9,051 nucleotides of DNA from Candidatus Omnitrophota bacterium (GTDB lineage: Bacteria > Omnitrophota > Koll11 > JAHIPI01), in assembly GCA_028718265.1 (NCBI GenBank), contig JAQUMG010000064.1:1-9051 (forward strand), given 5' to 3'. The position numbers were made by a program, and so were the translations under genes. The notes below the pieces were generated by a model. It was not told where the DNA came from. It made no database searches and worked only from the letters and a program-made list of their open reading frames with translations. Positions 7,717 to 9,051 of this stretch are shown here, piece by piece. Each line of letters begins with the position of its first letter. Within the stretch, counting starts at the first letter, position 1.

Positions 7717-8855
7717 TTGACCACTTCCTCCCCTTGCGAATCAATAAGTTTAGCTGTTAGAACTATAACCAGATTTTTCTTTTCTCGGTCCTGATATTCG
7801 TATTTAAAAAACACTCCTACAAGCGGCAGGTCGCCCAATATGGGAACTTTTCTTTTTACGGTATCAATATCGCTGTCCTGTATCAATCCTCCTATAAGTA
7901 TCGCTTCACCGCTCCTGATCATAACCGATGTCTGAGCGGTTCTTGTGTCGATAATAGGCCATCCGAGATTAGGAGGAAAGGTGGCGGACCCTGTCAGGGG
8001 CACCTGCTGACTAAGCTTTGTAACTTCAGGGTGTATATCCAAAGTTATTATGTTACTCCCTTCCATTACCGTAGGTGTGACTTCGAGCGTCACCCCTACT
8101 ATCTCCTCTTCCACTTCATATGTCTCAACCGGATAAATTGCCGTTGTCGTAACGCCCAATGTGGTTGTCGTCCACTCTACCTGCGTAACATCTGTGGAAG
8201 TAGCGTATGGAAAAGTTTCCACCACCTGTATATTTGCCATCTGCCCGGATAATGTTGTTACTTTTGGGGCATGGATAAGGTTCGCTTTTCCTCTCTGCGC
8301 AAGCATTTTCAGGTAAGCCATCATTTCAGTTCCATGATAGATGCTTGTACTTATCAAGAATCCCAACCCTCCGGCATTAGCTGCCTGAGCCCATTGAGCG
8401 GCGGTGCTGGCAGTCCCCATGAGTCCCTGCATACTGCCTGTCGCGCCCGTGCCGGCTAAAGCGCTATCCGGACTATAAATCAACGGGTCGTGAGGTTTAA
8501 AGAAGTCCCAGTCAACTCCCATTTCATCAAGGTCGGTAAAAGTAATCTCTACAAATTTAGCTTCGATCTGGATCTGTTTCGGGCCTACGTCCCATTCCTT
8601 AATCAGTCTAAGGGCAAGCTCCTGATTTGACGGCGTATCGGTGATTGTAAGGAGTCCCGTTATTTCATCTAGCATCAGCTTTCTGCCTTCCTGCGGCGGC
8701 AGGTTAGTTTCAAGATATTGCTTGACTGTATATTTCGTCATATCCTCACTCGTGCCTTCACTGTCCTGTGCAGGTGTAAATTGCAATATCGAAAGATTCA
8801 GGATCCCGAAAGCAATCGTTATTCTGACAATTTTTCCCATTGTCATGTTTTTCAT
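7713..8855 (-). CDS. Short secretin-domain protein (type II/III secretion or type IV pilus secretin family)
   Basis: Secretins are multimeric beta-barrel gates in the outer membrane. This one is 380 aa, much shorter than GspD or PilQ (roughly 600-700). After a signal peptide (1 to about 30, hydrophobic 10-26) there is one small N-domain-like unit (about 41-90, with LLTITDTPSNQELALRLIKEWD). The link to the core is PKQIQIEAKFVEITFTDLDEMGVDW (93-117), then an Ala/Gly-rich stretch (133-165). The secretin core runs from about 190 to 372, with APKVTTLSG, IVGVTLEVTPTV, SGEAILIGGLI and the family signature VPILGDLPLVGVFF (337-350), ending in NLVIVLTAKLI. A Thr-rich segment (218-240) lies where the gate hairpins are expected. 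There is no C-terminal pilotin-binding domain. The ATG at 8853-8855 has AAGG 9 bases upstream. The gene follows a paralogue after 6 bases and overlaps the YbjQ-like gene by 4. Confidence 0.88.
   Translation of the reverse strand: MKNMTMGKIVRITIAFGILNLSILQFTPAQDSEGTSEDMTKYTVKQYLETNLPPQEGRKLMLDEITGLLTITDTPSNQELALRLIKEWDVGPKQIQIEAKFVEITFTDLDEMGVDWDFFKPHDPLIYSPDSALAGTGATGSMQGLMGTASTAAQWAQAANAGGLGFLISTSIYHGTEMMAYLKMLAQRGKANLIHAPKVTTLSGQMANIQVVETFPYATSTDVTQVEWTTTTLGVTTTAIYPVETYEVEEEIVGVTLEVTPTVMEGSNIITLDIHPEVTKLSQQVPLTGSATFPPNLGWPIIDTRTAQTSVMIRSGEAILIGGLIQDSDIDTVKRKVPILGDLPLVGVFFKYEYQDREKKNLVIVLTAKLIDSQGEEVVK
7724..7733 (-). promoter_or_regulatory. Strong Shine-Dalgarno site of the YbjQ-like gene
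   Basis: GGGGAGGAAG on the minus strand ends 7 bases before the ATG at 7716 and lies in the last codons of the secretin gene. It suggests the small protein is made in good amount relative to its neighbours, whose sites are weaker. Confidence 0.7.
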
Positions 8856-8861
8856 AAAAAA

Positions 8862-9051
8862 TTACCTTGTCGCAGCCTTTTCAGTAACTGCGGCTGTTTC
8901 GGCAACTGCGGCAGTCTCGGCAACTGCGACCGTTTCTGCGGCGTCGCCTTCGGCCGTTATCAGCGTCGCTGTTAAAAATATTACAAGATTTTTTTTCGTT
9001 CTGTCAGTATTTTTATATTTAAACAATTCTCCTATCACGGGAATATCCCCG
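8862..9051 (-). CDS. C-terminal end of a second secretin-domain protein (cut by right edge)
   Basis: The open frame entering from the right edge reads GDIPVIGELFKYKNTDRTKK and then NLVIFLTATLIT, stopping at TAA (8862-8864). This is the last part of a secretin core and matches, block for block, residues 341-371 of the complete secretin just downstream, so the two are tandem paralogues. After the core this copy carries a 27-residue tail rich in Ala, Glu, Thr and Val, built from a repeated hexapeptide, which the downstream copy lacks. About 62 codons are visible; the N-terminal domains are off the window. The stop is only 6 bases before the next ATG. Confidence 0.9.
   Translation of the reverse strand, partial: GDIPVIGELFKYKNTDRTKKNLVIFLTATLITAEGDAAETVAVAETAAVAETAAVTEKAATR
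8868..8939 (-). repeat. 18-base tandem repeat encoding an AETAAV tail
   Basis: Three in-frame 18-base units on the minus strand (8939-8922, 8921-8904, 8903-8886) encode AETVAV, AETAAV and AETAAV. A degenerate fourth (8885-8868) encodes TEKAAT. The copies differ mainly at third codon positions, with one Val/Ala change, so the peptide pattern is better kept than the DNA. The repeat forms the C-terminal tail of the edge-cut secretin. Confidence 0.9.

Larger units (their letters stand above)
1..9051 (-). other. Probable single long transcription unit
   Basis: All nine genes share one strand. Going downstream, the junctions are 6 bases apart, a 4-base overlap, 34 apart, 9 apart, a 23-base overlap, 1 apart, 4 apart and a 17-base overlap. 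No gap is large enough for a normal promoter, and I found no stem-loop followed by a T-run in any junction. Promoters inside coding sequence cannot be excluded. The unit joins envelope genes to polA-coaE-rho. Confidence 0.65.

Overview
Every gene in this window lies on the minus strand, so the reading order is from the right edge (9051) to the left edge (1). Nine coding regions are packed with overlaps or gaps of at most 34 bases. I see no RNA gene, mobile element, CRISPR array, internal terminator or clear promoter. No gene-free stretch exceeds 34 bases. The layout reads as one long co-directional transcription unit that continues past both edges.

The right two thirds (9051 to 3905) is an envelope and export module. 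It starts with the C-terminal end of a secretin-core protein carrying an Ala-Glu-Thr hexapeptide tail. A second, complete, short secretin-type protein follows, then a small exported protein resembling the YbjQ/UPF0145 family. Next come an exported peptidase MA-like zinc metallopeptidase, a large polytopic GT-C-fold membrane protein resembling the STT3/AglB oligosaccharyltransferase core, and a second exported peptidase MA-like protein. All of these except the edge-cut one visibly start with a signal peptide or a membrane segment.

The left third (3903 to 1) is housekeeping: DNA polymerase I (polA), dephospho-CoA kinase (coaE) and the N-terminal 201 residues of transcription termination factor Rho (rho). 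polA starts one base after the stop codon of the second peptidase gene, so the envelope and housekeeping genes are physically joined.

Organism: a Gram-negative-type bacterium, because secretins imply an outer membrane. The order polA-coaE-rho is, from memory, also that of Chlamydia. That order, together with short secretin-core proteins lacking most N-domains, points to the PVC superphylum or a neighbour. An uncultivated lineage such as Omnitrophota is my best guess, an inference not tested by any search.

The most interesting part is the secretin / YbjQ-like / metallopeptidase / STT3-like / metallopeptidase cluster. The two peptidases are paralogues that flank the GT-C protein, and the GT-C protein appears to have lost most of the acidic residues expected of an active oligosaccharyltransferase.
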